The position numbers were made by a program, and so were the translations under genes. A stretch of DNA of 64,000 bases from BOKV01 sp041739465 (lineage in GTDB: Bacteria; Pseudomonadota; Alphaproteobacteria; Rhizobiales; Rhizobiaceae): contig JBGSNX010000016.1 in the NCBI GenBank assembly GCA_041739465.1, positions 23,575-87,574 on the forward strand, in the 5' to 3' direction. The notes below the pieces were generated by a model. The model did not search any database, was not told the origin of the DNA, and was given only the letters and a program-made list of their open reading frames with translations. Of the stretch, positions 27,299 to 35,487 are shown piece after piece. Each line of letters opens with the position of its first letter. The first letter of the stretch is position 1.

Positions 27299-28348
27299 AT
27301 GTTTTTTGGTAGCGATAACTGGGCTGGCGCATCTCCGGCAATTTCCGCAGCAATACTGCAACATTCGACCGGCTTTGTGCCTGCATACGGTGTCAGCGAC
27401 ATCGACAAAGCCGCGCAGATCCGTTTGCGGGCGCTTTTCGGCGAACAGTCCGAAAGCTTTTTCGTTGCCACCGGAACAGCTGCCAATTCGTTGGCTTTGG
27501 CCGCAGTCAACCGGCCTGGCGGCGTCACATTCTGTCATTCCCATGCGCATGTCATTGCTGATGAATGCGGAGCACCGGAATATTTCACAGGCGGTGCCCG
27601 GCTTTGTCCGGTCGAGGGAGATCTGGGCAAGATCGATCCCGATTCACTGGAAGCGGCAATTGCCCGCTACCCGGCTGCATTTGTGCATGGCGGCCAGCCA
27701 ATGGCAGTGACGATCACACAGGCGAGCGAAGCAGGAACCGTTTATTCGCTTGCCGAAATCCAGGCCATTTCTGCCATTTGCCGCAAGAACGGTTTGCCGT
27801 TGCACATGGATGGCGCACGGTTTGCCAATGCGCTTGTGACGCTTGGATGCAGCCCTGCAGAAATGACGCTGGAATGCGGGGTTGATCTCGTTTCGTTTGG
27901 CGGAACCAAGAATGGTTGCTGGTGCGCCGAGGCACTCATTGTGCTCAACCCCGAATATGGCGGGCAGATGCCATTTTTGCGCAAACGCGCTGCACAGCTG
28001 TTTTCAAAATCCCGGTTCATTGCTGCGCAGTTTGACGCTTACCTGAAGGATGATCTGTGGCTAGAAATGGCCCGGCATGCCAATTCGATGGCAGATCAGC
28101 TGGCAGCACATACCCGCAAGTCAGGCAAGGCAAGACTGGGTTGGGAACCCCAGGCAAACGAGGTTTTCATTGTCATGCAGCAGGAGACTGCCGAGCTCTT
28201 GAAAACACATGGGGCGATGTTTTACCCATGGCCAATGCCACATTTCATGGCGGGAAAAACCGACCGGGATGAGACGCTTTATCGTTTCGTCACCAGCTTT
28301 GCCACCGCAACTGACGAGATCGACAGGTTTACCGAACTGGTTGCCTGA
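27299..28348 (+). CDS. low-specificity L-threonine aldolase / beta-eliminating lyase
   Basis: This PLP enzyme of the threonine aldolase family splits L-threonine or L-allo-threonine to glycine and acetaldehyde. From the family-typical start MFFGSDNWAGASP it is 349 residues. Diagnostic parts are FVATGTAANSLALAAVNRPG (PLP-phosphate region), HVIADECGAPE, LHMDGARFANA with the PLP aspartate, and VSFGGTKNGCWCAEAL with the Schiff-base lysine. An ATG 42 bases earlier would add 14 residues. It stands alone on the plus strand after the orphan terminator. Confidence 0.88.
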   Translation: MFFGSDNWAGASPAISAAILQHSTGFVPAYGVSDIDKAAQIRLRALFGEQSESFFVATGTAANSLALAAVNRPGGVTFCHSHAHVIADECGAPEYFTGGARLCPVEGDLGKIDPDSLEAAIARYPAAFVHGGQPMAVTITQASEAGTVYSLAEIQAISAICRKNGLPLHMDGARFANALVTLGCSPAEMTLECGVDLVSFGGTKNGCWCAEALIVLNPEYGGQMPFLRKRAAQLFSKSRFIAAQFDAYLKDDLWLEMARHANSMADQLAAHTRKSGKARLGWEPQANEVFIVMQQETAELLKTHGAMFYPWPMPHFMAGKTDRDETLYRFVTSFATATDEIDRFTELVA

Positions 28349-28509
28349 GGCAATCAAGGTTGCGTCACTTGCCTGTTGTAATGTTGACGGATTGTTGATT
28401 TCCAAGTGAAACGCCGTTACGGCACTTTGCCCGAGCGGCCCTGACGGGTGCGTGTTTCCCCGGCGATGGGCCGGGAGAACAATCCAGTTTCCTTTGAGGA
28501 GAATTACGG

Positions 28510-28812
28510 ATGAAGAAGACCGTAGCTACCGCGGCAATCGTCGCAGGCGCTTTGACAGCTGCACTTTCGTTTGTTGCGACCACAACCCCGGCCAACGCAG
28601 CCAAGCTCAAGTGCTATGGCGTTGCCAAGGCAGGCGCCAATGATTGCGCAGCCGGCCCAGGCACAACATGCGCTGGTACATCCAAGGTTGACGCACAGGG
28701 CAATGCCTGGAAGTACGTTGAAGGCAATTCCTGCGAAGAAATCATGATCAATGTCGACGGCAAGGACCTCAAGGGTTCGGACAAGCCACTCGACCGCAAC
28801 CTGCCATCGTAA
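28510..28812 (+). CDS. DUF2282 bufferin-type RiPP precursor (BufA1-like)
   Basis: This 100-residue exported small protein has a Sec signal peptide (residues 1-31, ending TTPANAA) and a short mature part with four cysteines at 35, 46, 54 and 75, spaced as in DUF2282 proteins (KCYGVAKAGANDC then GPGTTC). In described systems the adjacent MNIO enzyme oxidises cysteines of such precursors to thiooxazole-type groups, giving a periplasmic copper-binding product called a bufferin. Here the precursor, oxidase, partner and DoxX genes are adjacent in that order. GAGGAG lies 8-9 bases before the ATG. The chemistry and the metal are inferred from the family. Confidence 0.88.
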   Translation: MKKTVATAAIVAGALTAALSFVATTTPANAAKLKCYGVAKAGANDCAAGPGTTCAGTSKVDAQGNAWKYVEGNSCEEIMINVDGKDLKGSDKPLDRNLPS

Positions 28813-28842
28813 GACCTGCCCGCGGGCGGCAAGGCTTGTCAC

Positions 28843-29763
28843 ATGCAAACCATACTTGAGGCAAACCTGCCGAAAGCCCGTTGCGAACAAAGGCCAATCC
28901 CGGCGCGAGCCGGGGTTGGCCTCAAACCTGAGCATGTGGCGGAAATCCTAGAATCCGAGGCTGATGTCGGCTTCTTCGAGGTTCATGCCGAGAACTACAT
29001 GGGCGCTGGCGGGATGCCGCATGCCCAACTGCGCGCCATTCGCGAACAATACCCGCTGAGCCTGCACGGCGTTGGCATGTCGATTGGCGGCGAGCGCCCC
29101 ATCGACAAGGATCATTTGGCGAGATTCAAGACGATCGCGGAGCACTATCGTCCGGGTCTCGTTTCCGAGCACCTGGCGTGGTCGACGCATGATGATGTGT
29201 TTTACAACGATTTGTTGCCGGTTCCCTACACAAACGCGGTGTTGAACCGGATCGTAGAACATGTGGACGAGGTGCAGAACGCCCTTGGCCGCCAGATGCT
29301 GATCGAAAATCCCTCGACCTATGTGACCTTCTCACAGTCCAGCTGGAGCGAAGTCGACTTCATGGCGGAGATTGCGCGCCGGTCCGGCTGCGGCCTGCTG
29401 TTTGATGTCAACAATGTCTTTGTTTCAGCCACCAATCACGGTTACAGCCCGCGTGATTACATCCTCGCTTATCCGCTGCATCTGGTGCAGGAAATCCATC
29501 TGGCGGGTCATGCTGCCGATGAGGATGACAAGGGCAGGCCGCTGTTGATAGACGCGCATGACCGTGAAGTCTGCAACGATGTCTGGGAACTCTACCGGCT
29601 GGTGCTTTCGCGCACCGGACCGCTGCCAAGTCTCGTCGAATGGGACAATGATGTTCCGCAATGGCCGGTCTTGCTGGCTCAGGCGCAGATCGCCGACGAA
29701 ATTCTTGGCCGCAATCTCAAAAACAACATGCGCAGCCAGATGCCGCTTGAAGCTGCGCAATGA
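28843..29763 (+). CDS. DUF692 / MNIO multinuclear iron oxidase (BufB-like)
   Basis: This 306-residue TIM-barrel enzyme belongs to the DUF692 family of multinuclear non-heme iron-dependent oxidases, which install oxidised groups on cysteines of RiPP precursors. Iron-ligand motifs can be seen along the barrel: FFEVHAENYMG, LSLHGVGMSIG, LVSEHLAW, MLIENPSTYV, FDVNNVFVSATNHG, EIHLAGH, LLIDAHDREV and VEWDNDVP. It starts 30 bases after the precursor gene and overlaps the DUF2063 gene by 4 bases. The precursor next door is its expected substrate. Confidence 0.92.
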   Translation: MQTILEANLPKARCEQRPIPARAGVGLKPEHVAEILESEADVGFFEVHAENYMGAGGMPHAQLRAIREQYPLSLHGVGMSIGGERPIDKDHLARFKTIAEHYRPGLVSEHLAWSTHDDVFYNDLLPVPYTNAVLNRIVEHVDEVQNALGRQMLIENPSTYVTFSQSSWSEVDFMAEIARRSGCGLLFDVNNVFVSATNHGYSPRDYILAYPLHLVQEIHLAGHAADEDDKGRPLLIDAHDREVCNDVWELYRLVLSRTGPLPSLVEWDNDVPQWPVLLAQAQIADEILGRNLKNNMRSQMPLEAAQ

Positions 29764-30557
29764 CTGCAGGGCAAATCCAGAACCCCACCGAGGCGGGTTT
29801 CAATTCCGGCTTCGGCGCAGCTCTGCTGGATCCTGACATTGCAATTCCCGACGGCATAACCGACGCGCAGGGCGATGTTGCGCCCAAGCGGTTTGGTGTT
29901 TACCGCAACAATGTCGTGGTCGGGTTGATGGAAGCGCTCAAGGCAGCCTTCCCCTCGATATTGGTCATCCTGGGCGAAGACAATTTTTCGCGCGTTGCCC
30001 GCAATTTCATTGCATTGCACCCACCGCGTTCGCCAATGATGCAGCATTATGGCGGGGAGTTCCCGCAATTTGTCGCTGGCTTTGCGCCACTGAAAAACGC
30101 GGGCTATCTGGTTGATGTCGCAAGGGCCGAACGGGCCTTCCTTGCCGCCTGGCATGCGGCTGACGCACCGCTGCTGGACGGCAATGAACTGGCTGGTATT
30201 GCGCCGGAACAGACAATTGCCTTGAGCTTCCGCAAACATCCGGCAACAACCATCATAAGCTCGCTTTTTCCGGTGGCTGACCTTTTTGCATTTCGGAACG
30301 GGCGCCCCGAAAGCGGCGCTGATCTGCAAAAAGCGCAGGGCATCGCGTTCACACGGCCTGGACTGGAAGTGATTGCAACGACACTGACCAGCGGCGAGGC
30401 ACATTTTCTGTCTACACTGGCATTGGGCGAAAGCCTCGGGGAAGCAGCCGGCGCTGTGCTGGAAGAGCATCCTGATTTTGACATTTCGGCAGCATTTGCC
30501 ACGGCAATCAACACGGGAATGTTCTTGCCGATATCAACACCAAACGGGGATGAATGA
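29760..30557 (+). CDS. DUF2063 partner protein (BufC-like)
   Basis: This 265-residue cytosolic protein has an N-terminal DUF2063 domain (about residues 14-110; RFGVYRNNVVVGLMEALKAA, then HPPRSPMMQHYGGEFPQFV). In bufferin and related Hvf systems such proteins act with the MNIO enzyme, probably for precursor recognition. The C-terminal half is helical with a winged-helix-like end. It overlaps the oxidase gene by 4 bases (ATGA) and the DoxX gene by 4 bases, so the three are translated as a unit. Confidence 0.9.
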   Translation: MTAGQIQNPTEAGFNSGFGAALLDPDIAIPDGITDAQGDVAPKRFGVYRNNVVVGLMEALKAAFPSILVILGEDNFSRVARNFIALHPPRSPMMQHYGGEFPQFVAGFAPLKNAGYLVDVARAERAFLAAWHAADAPLLDGNELAGIAPEQTIALSFRKHPATTIISSLFPVADLFAFRNGRPESGADLQKAQGIAFTRPGLEVIATTLTSGEAHFLSTLALGESLGEAAGAVLEEHPDFDISAAFATAINTGMFLPISTPNGDE

Positions 30558-31123
30558 TGGGACTGATTTCTTCATTGCGAAGCCTGCATGACCGGATTTT
30601 CGGGTCAATTGAGTCGATGAGCGGCTCGTGGTTCACCGGGCTTGCGGCCCGGTTCGTGTTCCTGGCGGTGCTTTTCTTCTATTTCATGAATTCCTGGCTG
30701 ACCAAGGTTGAGGGTGGTTTTCCCGGATTCCTTTTTGTGAAGGACAACGCGTTTTACCAGATTGTGCCTTGGGCTGTTGAAGCGGCAGGCGGCGAAGTTT
30801 CGCAAGTAGGCATTTTTGACAGGCTCGTTGTCTATGCCGGTACGTATGCCGAATTGATCTTGCCCATTCTCATTGTTGTTGGACTTTTCTCCCGGCTTGC
30901 AGCTTTGGGCATGATCGGCTTCGTGCTGGTACAGTCGTTTGTCGACATCCGGTTCCACCAGGTTGGACCGGAAACGACCGGGGCATTGTTCGACCGGTTT
31001 TCCGACTCGCTGATTGCTGACCAACGCCTGCTTTGGATTTTCCTGCTACTGGTCATTGCAGTCAAAGGCGGCGGCGGCTTGTCGCTCGACAGCCTGCTCG
31101 GCCGTACCCGTTCGCAGATGTAG
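30554..31123 (+). CDS. DoxX family membrane protein of the bufferin operon
   Basis: This protein of about 189 residues has four hydrophobic segments in the DoxX fold (RFVFLAVLFFYFMNSWLTKV; AELILPILIVVGLFSRLAAL; FLLLVIAVKGGG). DoxX-type proteins close many DUF692/DUF2063 operons (HvfX-like) and may handle redox or copper at the membrane; the role is not proven. Two ATGs sit in tandem at the start, and the first overlaps the preceding gene. A bidirectional terminator follows 17 bases after the stop. Confidence 0.87.
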   Translation: MMGLISSLRSLHDRIFGSIESMSGSWFTGLAARFVFLAVLFFYFMNSWLTKVEGGFPGFLFVKDNAFYQIVPWAVEAAGGEVSQVGIFDRLVVYAGTYAELILPILIVVGLFSRLAALGMIGFVLVQSFVDIRFHQVGPETTGALFDRFSDSLIADQRLLWIFLLLVIAVKGGGGLSLDSLLGRTRSQM

Positions 31124-31140
31124 ACAAATCCTGAAACCAA

Positions 31141-31176
31141 AAAGGGCACCCTTAGGGTGCCCTTTCGCTGTTTTTC
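31141..31176. terminator. bidirectional terminator between the bufferin operon and hsp20
   Basis: AAAGGGCACCC, TTA, GGGTGCCCTTT is a perfect 11-bp stem with a 3-base loop. T tracts occur on both sides (CGCTGTTTTT on plus; TTTTTGG on minus), so it should end both the DoxX transcript and the convergent hsp20 transcript. Confidence 0.88.
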
Positions 31177-31188
31177 GACAGTTGAGGA

Positions 31189-31656
31189 TTATGCGGCAGC
31201 CTTGTTTTCGATCTGGCGGATCTTTTTCCCGGCCTTCACGATTTCAATGCGGCGCGGCTTCATTGCTTCGGGGATTTCCCGCACGAGGTCGATGTGAAGC
31301 AGTCCGTTTTCAAGGGTGGCATTCTTGACCTCAACATGGTCGGCGAGTTGAAAGCGGCGCTCGAAGTTGCGCGCGGCAATGCCGCGGAACAGGAACTCCG
31401 TTTCTTCGCCTTCCTTCTTCTCGATTTTCTCACCCTTGACCGTCAGCGTGTTTTCACGCGATTCGATCGAGAGTTCTTCATCGGAAAAGCCGGCCACTGC
31501 CATTGAGATGCGATAGGCGTTTTCGCCAGTGCGTTCAATGTTGTAGGGCGGGTATGCCGGAACGGCATCGGGCTGGCCGATGTTGTCGAGCATGGAGAAA
31601 AGCCGGTCAAAACCGACGGTTGAGCGGTAGAGGGGGGCAAAGTCGATAGCACGCAT
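31189..31656 (-). CDS. small heat-shock protein, Hsp20/IbpA family
   Basis: This 155-residue alpha-crystallin chaperone holds unfolding proteins during heat stress in the cytosol. The N-terminal arm begins MRAIDFAPLYRSTVGFDRLF, as in rhizobial class A small heat-shock proteins. The alpha-crystallin domain runs from about YNIERTGENAY to LENGLLHIDLVREIP, and KPRRIEI is the IXI-like end. An AAGGAGGA ribosome site is 6 bases before the ATG and is folded into the ROSE-like hairpin described separately, so translation is likely heat-induced. Confidence 0.95.
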   Translation of the reverse strand: MRAIDFAPLYRSTVGFDRLFSMLDNIGQPDAVPAYPPYNIERTGENAYRISMAVAGFSDEELSIESRENTLTVKGEKIEKKEGEETEFLFRGIAARNFERRFQLADHVEVKNATLENGLLHIDLVREIPEAMKPRRIEIVKAGKKIRQIENKAAA

Positions 31657-31661
31657 GAAAA

Positions 31662-31761
31662 GTCCTCCTTGAGCGACGATTGCGTTTTTCTGTCAGGCGT
31701 TCCTTCCCCGTGTGGCGGATGGAACGCGGCTTGCGAGGCCCAAATTGGCGCCTCTCACAAG
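31662..31761 (-). promoter_or_regulatory. ROSE-like RNA thermometer in the hsp20 leader
   Basis: Read on the minus strand, the last leader hairpin is GTCGCTCAAGGAGGAC (31662-31677). GUC pairs with GAC and CUC with GAG, leaving one bulged G, so the sequence U-C-G-C-U faces the A-G-G-A of the ribosome site. That is the ROSE consensus pairing (UYGCU against AGGA with a bulged G). Two upstream hairpins are present: GCGTTCC/GGAACGC (31697-31727) and one closed by CTTG/CAAG with an AGG/CCT core (31730-31761). The element masks the Shine-Dalgarno at low temperature. Confidence 0.75.
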
Positions 31762-31877
31762 ATTTGGTGGTGGATTTCGCCCATTTCAAGGGGTTGCCTG
31801 ATGAAGCATTGCTTGCGCACTTGCGATGAAAGCGGAGCAGCCCTAGGGATGGTCGGCGCATTTTCCAGGCCCATGTC

Positions 31878-32825
31878 ATGAATCTCGTCTCAACCGAAAA
31901 CAACCGCATGCCCGACGATGCCCGTACGGGGATGCTCCCCACTGCGGATGGCGCGCAATTGCGGTTTGCCTATTGGCGAACCAACCGGCCTCCCTGCAAG
32001 GGTACCGTGATGGTGCTGCAGGGGCGTTCCGAATTCATCGAGAAGTATTTCGAGACGATCGACGGCCTTCGCCACAACGGCTTTGACGTTTGTACCTTTG
32101 ACTGGCGTGGACAAGGCGGTTCCAGCCGCCTCGTTGGTGACCCTGCCAAGGGCTATATCGACAGTTTTGACCAGTACCTTGTCGATCTTGAAACGGTTTT
32201 CACGGGCGTTGCCCTGCCCGATTGCCGACCACCCTATTACATCCTTGCGCATTCCATGGGTGGACTTGTGGCGCTTCTTTCAGCCCCCAGAATGGCGAGC
32301 CGGGTAAACCGGATGGTGGTCTGTTGCCCTCTGGTCCGCTTTGGCGAGCTTCCGGTTCCGCGAGGCTTGCTCGGATTTGCGGCAGGCTTGCTTGCCACCA
32401 TCGGCATGGGCGCTGTCAGGCTTGGCGGCACGGGCAGTTCCAACGAGCGTCGGCGGTTTGCCGGCAACCGGCTTACATCGGACATGCGCCGGTTCGAGCG
32501 AAACATCGGCATTGCGGTCAGTCATCCAGAGATCGCGATCGGCGGCCCGACAGCAGCATGGCTATTTGCAGCCGGTCAGGCAATCAACCGGCTTGATGAT
32601 CCCGATTTCATTGGCAGCATTACCATTCCAACGCTGCTGATTGGCGGGGGTGGTGACAGCGTTGTTTCTCTGCGCGCCATCGAGGAGCTTGGCTTCAAGA
32701 TGCGCTCCGGGCGAGCCATCATCATTCCCGGTGCCAAGCATGAAATCCTGCAGGAACGCGATGTTTACCGTGAGCAATTGCTGGCGGCGTTCCACGCTTT
32801 CGTTCCCGGCACGAAAGCGATCTGA
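31878..32825 (+). CDS. alpha/beta hydrolase, lysophospholipase-like
   Basis: This 315-residue serine hydrolase of the PldB/monoacylglycerol lipase type has no signal peptide. The substrate-side segment FDWRGQGGSSR, the nucleophile elbow LAHSMGGLVAL and the late catalytic histidine in PGAKHEILQE are all present. Rhizobial homologues are annotated as lysophospholipase L2. It is divergent from hsp20 and convergent with hisN. The natural substrate is not defined by sequence. Confidence 0.85.
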   Translation: MNLVSTENNRMPDDARTGMLPTADGAQLRFAYWRTNRPPCKGTVMVLQGRSEFIEKYFETIDGLRHNGFDVCTFDWRGQGGSSRLVGDPAKGYIDSFDQYLVDLETVFTGVALPDCRPPYYILAHSMGGLVALLSAPRMASRVNRMVVCCPLVRFGELPVPRGLLGFAAGLLATIGMGAVRLGGTGSSNERRRFAGNRLTSDMRRFERNIGIAVSHPEIAIGGPTAAWLFAAGQAINRLDDPDFIGSITIPTLLIGGGGDSVVSLRAIEELGFKMRSGRAIIIPGAKHEILQERDVYREQLLAAFHAFVPGTKAI

Positions 32826-32837
32826 GGCAATTGCGGC

Positions 32838-33623
32838 TCAGGCCTGCAAGATCGCCAGCGCTTCGCCATGTATTGCCCGGTTTGCCGCTGCAATAATTCG
32901 TCCGCCATTCATCGGTGAGCCGCCATCCCAGGTGGTAACTATGCCGCCCGCGCGCTCAATGACCGGGACAAGTGGCGCAATGTCATAGGATTGCAGGCTG
33001 CTTTCCACCACAAGGTCAATCTGGCCGGCGGCAACCATGGCGTAGGCGTAGCAGTCGAACCCGTAGCGCGCGAGCTTGCAGGCCTTTTCAACGGCCTGAT
33101 AGCGGGCGATGTCTTGCGGTGCGAACAGAAAAGGTGTGGTGGTCATCAGCAACGCATCGGCCAGCCGCTCGGTTTTGCGCGTTGACACGGGCTTTCGCTC
33201 ACCTTGCCGCGAATAAAACGCTCCGGCGGGCGTTCCGGTGAAGCGTTCGCCCGTGAAGGGTTGGGCCATGATGCCGGCCATGGGTTCGCCATTGTGCATC
33301 AAACCAATCAGCGTACCCCATGTTGGCAGGCCGCAAATGAACGAACGGGTTCCGTCAACCGGGTCAATGATCCAGCAATACTCGGCATCTGCGCGCACGG
33401 CGCCTTCCTCTTCACCAATGATGCCGTGTTCGGGAAAGCGGGCTTCGATCACCCTTCGAATTGCGGCCTCAGCTTCGCGGTCGGCAAGGGTGACCGGGTC
33501 AAAGCCGCTTTCGATCTTGTTTTCAACTGCAAGCCCCATGCGGAACCGAGGCAAGGTCTGCGCGTCCGCAGCATCACATAGCGAATGCAGGAAGGGCTCC
33601 AGATCGGGGAGTTCAATGTTCAC
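32838..33623 (-). CDS. hisN: inositol monophosphatase family protein, probable histidinol-phosphatase
   Basis: This is a Mg-dependent phosphatase of the IMPase fold. The HisN type found in alphaproteobacteria removes phosphate from histidinol phosphate in histidine synthesis. Motifs are GEEEGAVRA, IIDPVDGTRSF (motif A) and YDIAPLVPVIERAGG (motif B). A GTG start is chosen: GGCAGG lies seven bases upstream and it gives the family length of about 261 residues. The TTG 42 bases further upstream overlaps a palindrome. Other inositol-phosphatase-like roles cannot be excluded. Confidence 0.83.
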   Translation of the reverse strand: MNIELPDLEPFLHSLCDAADAQTLPRFRMGLAVENKIESGFDPVTLADREAEAAIRRVIEARFPEHGIIGEEEGAVRADAEYCWIIDPVDGTRSFICGLPTWGTLIGLMHNGEPMAGIMAQPFTGERFTGTPAGAFYSRQGERKPVSTRKTERLADALLMTTTPFLFAPQDIARYQAVEKACKLARYGFDCYAYAMVAAGQIDLVVESSLQSYDIAPLVPVIERAGGIVTTWDGGSPMNGGRIIAAANRAIHGEALAILQA

Positions 33624-33656
33624 TACAGACCTGCCATGTTTTGGGTTTCGGTGATG

Positions 33657-33674
33657 TTTTACCAAATGGTAAAA
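33657..33674. promoter_or_regulatory. 18-bp palindrome upstream of hisN
   Basis: TTTTACCAAATGGTAAAA has perfect 8-bp arms (TTTTACCA / TGGTAAAA) around two bases and ends about 35 bases before the hisN start. It has the size and symmetry of an operator for a dimeric repressor or activator. I cannot assign the protein; related TTACCA..TGGTAA sites occur for GntR-type regulators. Confidence 0.45.
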
Positions 33675-33799
33675 ATGTTGGGTGCGGCTATTGATAATTG
33701 TGCAATGCAGTATATCTTGTGCAGTGCGGCATGAGAATGTCGTGATGCCCGAAAGGGCGTTTCCTCCCAGACTCTGGCCGCACTTTGTGCGGTCTTTTT

Positions 33800-34711
33800 T
33801 TACTCTGCGGCAATATCCCGTTTGCCGGCCAATCCTGTCTCCGGCACGGAAACCAGCCTGCTGATAAAGCGTTCCATGTCGCGCGATACCTGGTCGAAGG
33901 AGGCTTTTTTCATGAGCAGAGCCTCGTCCATGTAGAGACTGCGGTTTATCTCGATTTGAATCGCATGAAAACCGCTGTCGGGGCGTCCATAATGCTCCGT
34001 GATGAAACCGCCGGCATAAGGCTTGTTGATGTCCACGGCATAGCCGAGGTCTTCCAGAAACCGAGCCGCCGCAAAAGTGATCTGCGGCGCGCAGCTGGTA
34101 CCGAAGCGGTCGCCGAGCACGAAATCGGGCCGCGCTCGCCGTGGATGCTGACTGTCGCGCATCGAGGGCATCGAATGGCAGTCCACCAGTACCACATGGC
34201 CGAAAAAGGCATGGGTGCGGGCAAGCAGCGTTCGCAATGCGGCATGGTAGGGCTGGTAGATGGTGCTAATGCGCTCCAGCGCGTCTTCGACCGATATGCG
34301 GGTCGCGTAAATGTCTTCGGTTTCCGAAACAATCCGGGCGATGGTGCCAAGGCCACCTGCCACCCGAACCGAGCGGGTATTGGCGAAGGCTGGCAATTCG
34401 CCATCAAACATGGCCGGGTCAAGTTCATAGGGTTCGCGGTTTACATCGAGGTAGGCGCGGGGAAAATTTGCCGACAGCATTGGGCTGCCTTGAGTAACAG
34501 CGCCGCCAAACAATTCCTCGACCCGGTAGTCCTCGGATTTGCGCACGGCTGCCCGGTCGAGGCGAACCTGCGCCAAAAACTGCGGTCGGTAGTTGCGGCC
34601 GCTGTGCGGCGAGTTGAAAACGAACGGAACCCTCTGCTGCGCCGGCTCAAGCAGGGTGAATGGCGGGTTCAGGTTTTCATCATATCCGGTAGGCATTTTT
34701 CGGCGCGGCAT
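33800..34711 (-). CDS. N-formylglutamate amidohydrolase family protein (copy 1)
   Basis: This 303-residue enzyme family hydrolyses N-formyl-L-glutamate to formate and glutamate, the last step of one histidine-degradation route. The family start VPFVFNSPHSGRNY (metal-ligand His), VDCHSMPSM and the late HAIQIEINRSLYMDE segment are all visible. No other hut genes are nearby, so the role may be a different formyl- or acyl-amino acid. Two ATGs 15 bases apart could start it and neither has a well-spaced ribosome site. Confidence 0.85.
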   Translation of the reverse strand: MPRRKMPTGYDENLNPPFTLLEPAQQRVPFVFNSPHSGRNYRPQFLAQVRLDRAAVRKSEDYRVEELFGGAVTQGSPMLSANFPRAYLDVNREPYELDPAMFDGELPAFANTRSVRVAGGLGTIARIVSETEDIYATRISVEDALERISTIYQPYHAALRTLLARTHAFFGHVVLVDCHSMPSMRDSQHPRRARPDFVLGDRFGTSCAPQITFAAARFLEDLGYAVDINKPYAGGFITEHYGRPDSGFHAIQIEINRSLYMDEALLMKKASFDQVSRDMERFISRLVSVPETGLAGKRDIAAE

Positions 34712-34877
34712 GCTCCAGATGCAAAGGGATGCGGTTCAAATGGCAGGATACAGACTGGCCTGCCAAGCGCAAGCGGTTGCAAATTGATGAAAACAGGCGA
34801 TATTCACAGGACGTTTACCCATATCATGGTTTTAAAGTAGTCAGACGAATTCGCGAATCACCGCAAACCCAACCGGA

Positions 34878-35246
34878 ATGGCCATGACAAAAATCCTGCT
34901 CGCCGAAGACGACAACGACATGCGCCGGTTTCTGGAAAAGGCGCTGGAAAAGGCTGGCTATACCGTGGTCGCTTTTGACAATGGCGCCAGTGCTTATGAC
35001 CGCTTGCGCGAAGAACCATTCGAACTGCTGCTGACCGACATTGTCATGCCGGAAATGGACGGCATCGAACTGGCGCGCCGCGCAACCGAGATTGACCCCG
35101 ACCTCAAGGTCATGTTCATCACCGGGTTTGCCGCCGTAGCGCTCAACCCGGATTCAAAAGCTCCGCGCGACGCAAAGGTGCTTTCAAAGCCGTTCCATCT
35201 GCGCGATCTCGTCAACGAGGTCGAGAAGATGCTCAAGGCCGCCTGA
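34878..35246 (+). CDS. cpdR: CpdR-like single-domain response regulator
   Basis: This 122-residue receiver-only protein matches CpdR, which when unphosphorylated directs the ClpXP protease to CtrA and other cell-cycle substrates at the cell pole. It receives phosphate from the CckA-ChpT relay. The acid pocket (LLAEDDNDM), phosphoacceptor Asp54 in LLTDIVMPEMDG, FITGFAAVALNPDS and the lysine in LSKPFHLRDLVNEVEK are the near-invariant CpdR pattern. A second ATG two codons in (34884) gives the usual N-terminus and has GGA at better spacing; either start is possible. Confidence 0.92.
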   Translation: MAMTKILLAEDDNDMRRFLEKALEKAGYTVVAFDNGASAYDRLREEPFELLLTDIVMPEMDGIELARRATEIDPDLKVMFITGFAAVALNPDSKAPRDAKVLSKPFHLRDLVNEVEKMLKAA

Positions 35247-35305
35247 GTTTTATCCGCCCTTGCGCATGCCAGCATCTGCAAAGCTCCGCTCAGGGGTATT
35301 TGCTA

Positions 35306-35335
35306 TTGACGGGCTTTGCGGTTTCATGGTGTAAG
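35306..35335 (+). promoter_or_regulatory. sigma-70-type promoter of tRNA-Val
   Basis: TTGACG, 18 bases, TGTAAG lies so that transcription would begin about 7 bases before the tRNA. The -35 box matches the housekeeping consensus in all but its last base; the -10 is weaker. Confidence 0.55.
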
Positions 35336-35348
35336 CCCGTCCACGAAT

Positions 35349-35423
<75 letters not shown>

Positions 35424-35487
35424 TTCGTCCCCAATCCATCTGATTTGCTGGTTCCAATGGCACGATTTGCCGTGCTATTCGTGATGC

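Noticed and set aside
35458..35475. TGGCAC...GC resembling a sigma-54 promoter before the CNNM gene
   Set aside because: The spacing between the GG and GC elements is two bases too short. The segment is better read as a small hairpin (GCACG/CGTGC).
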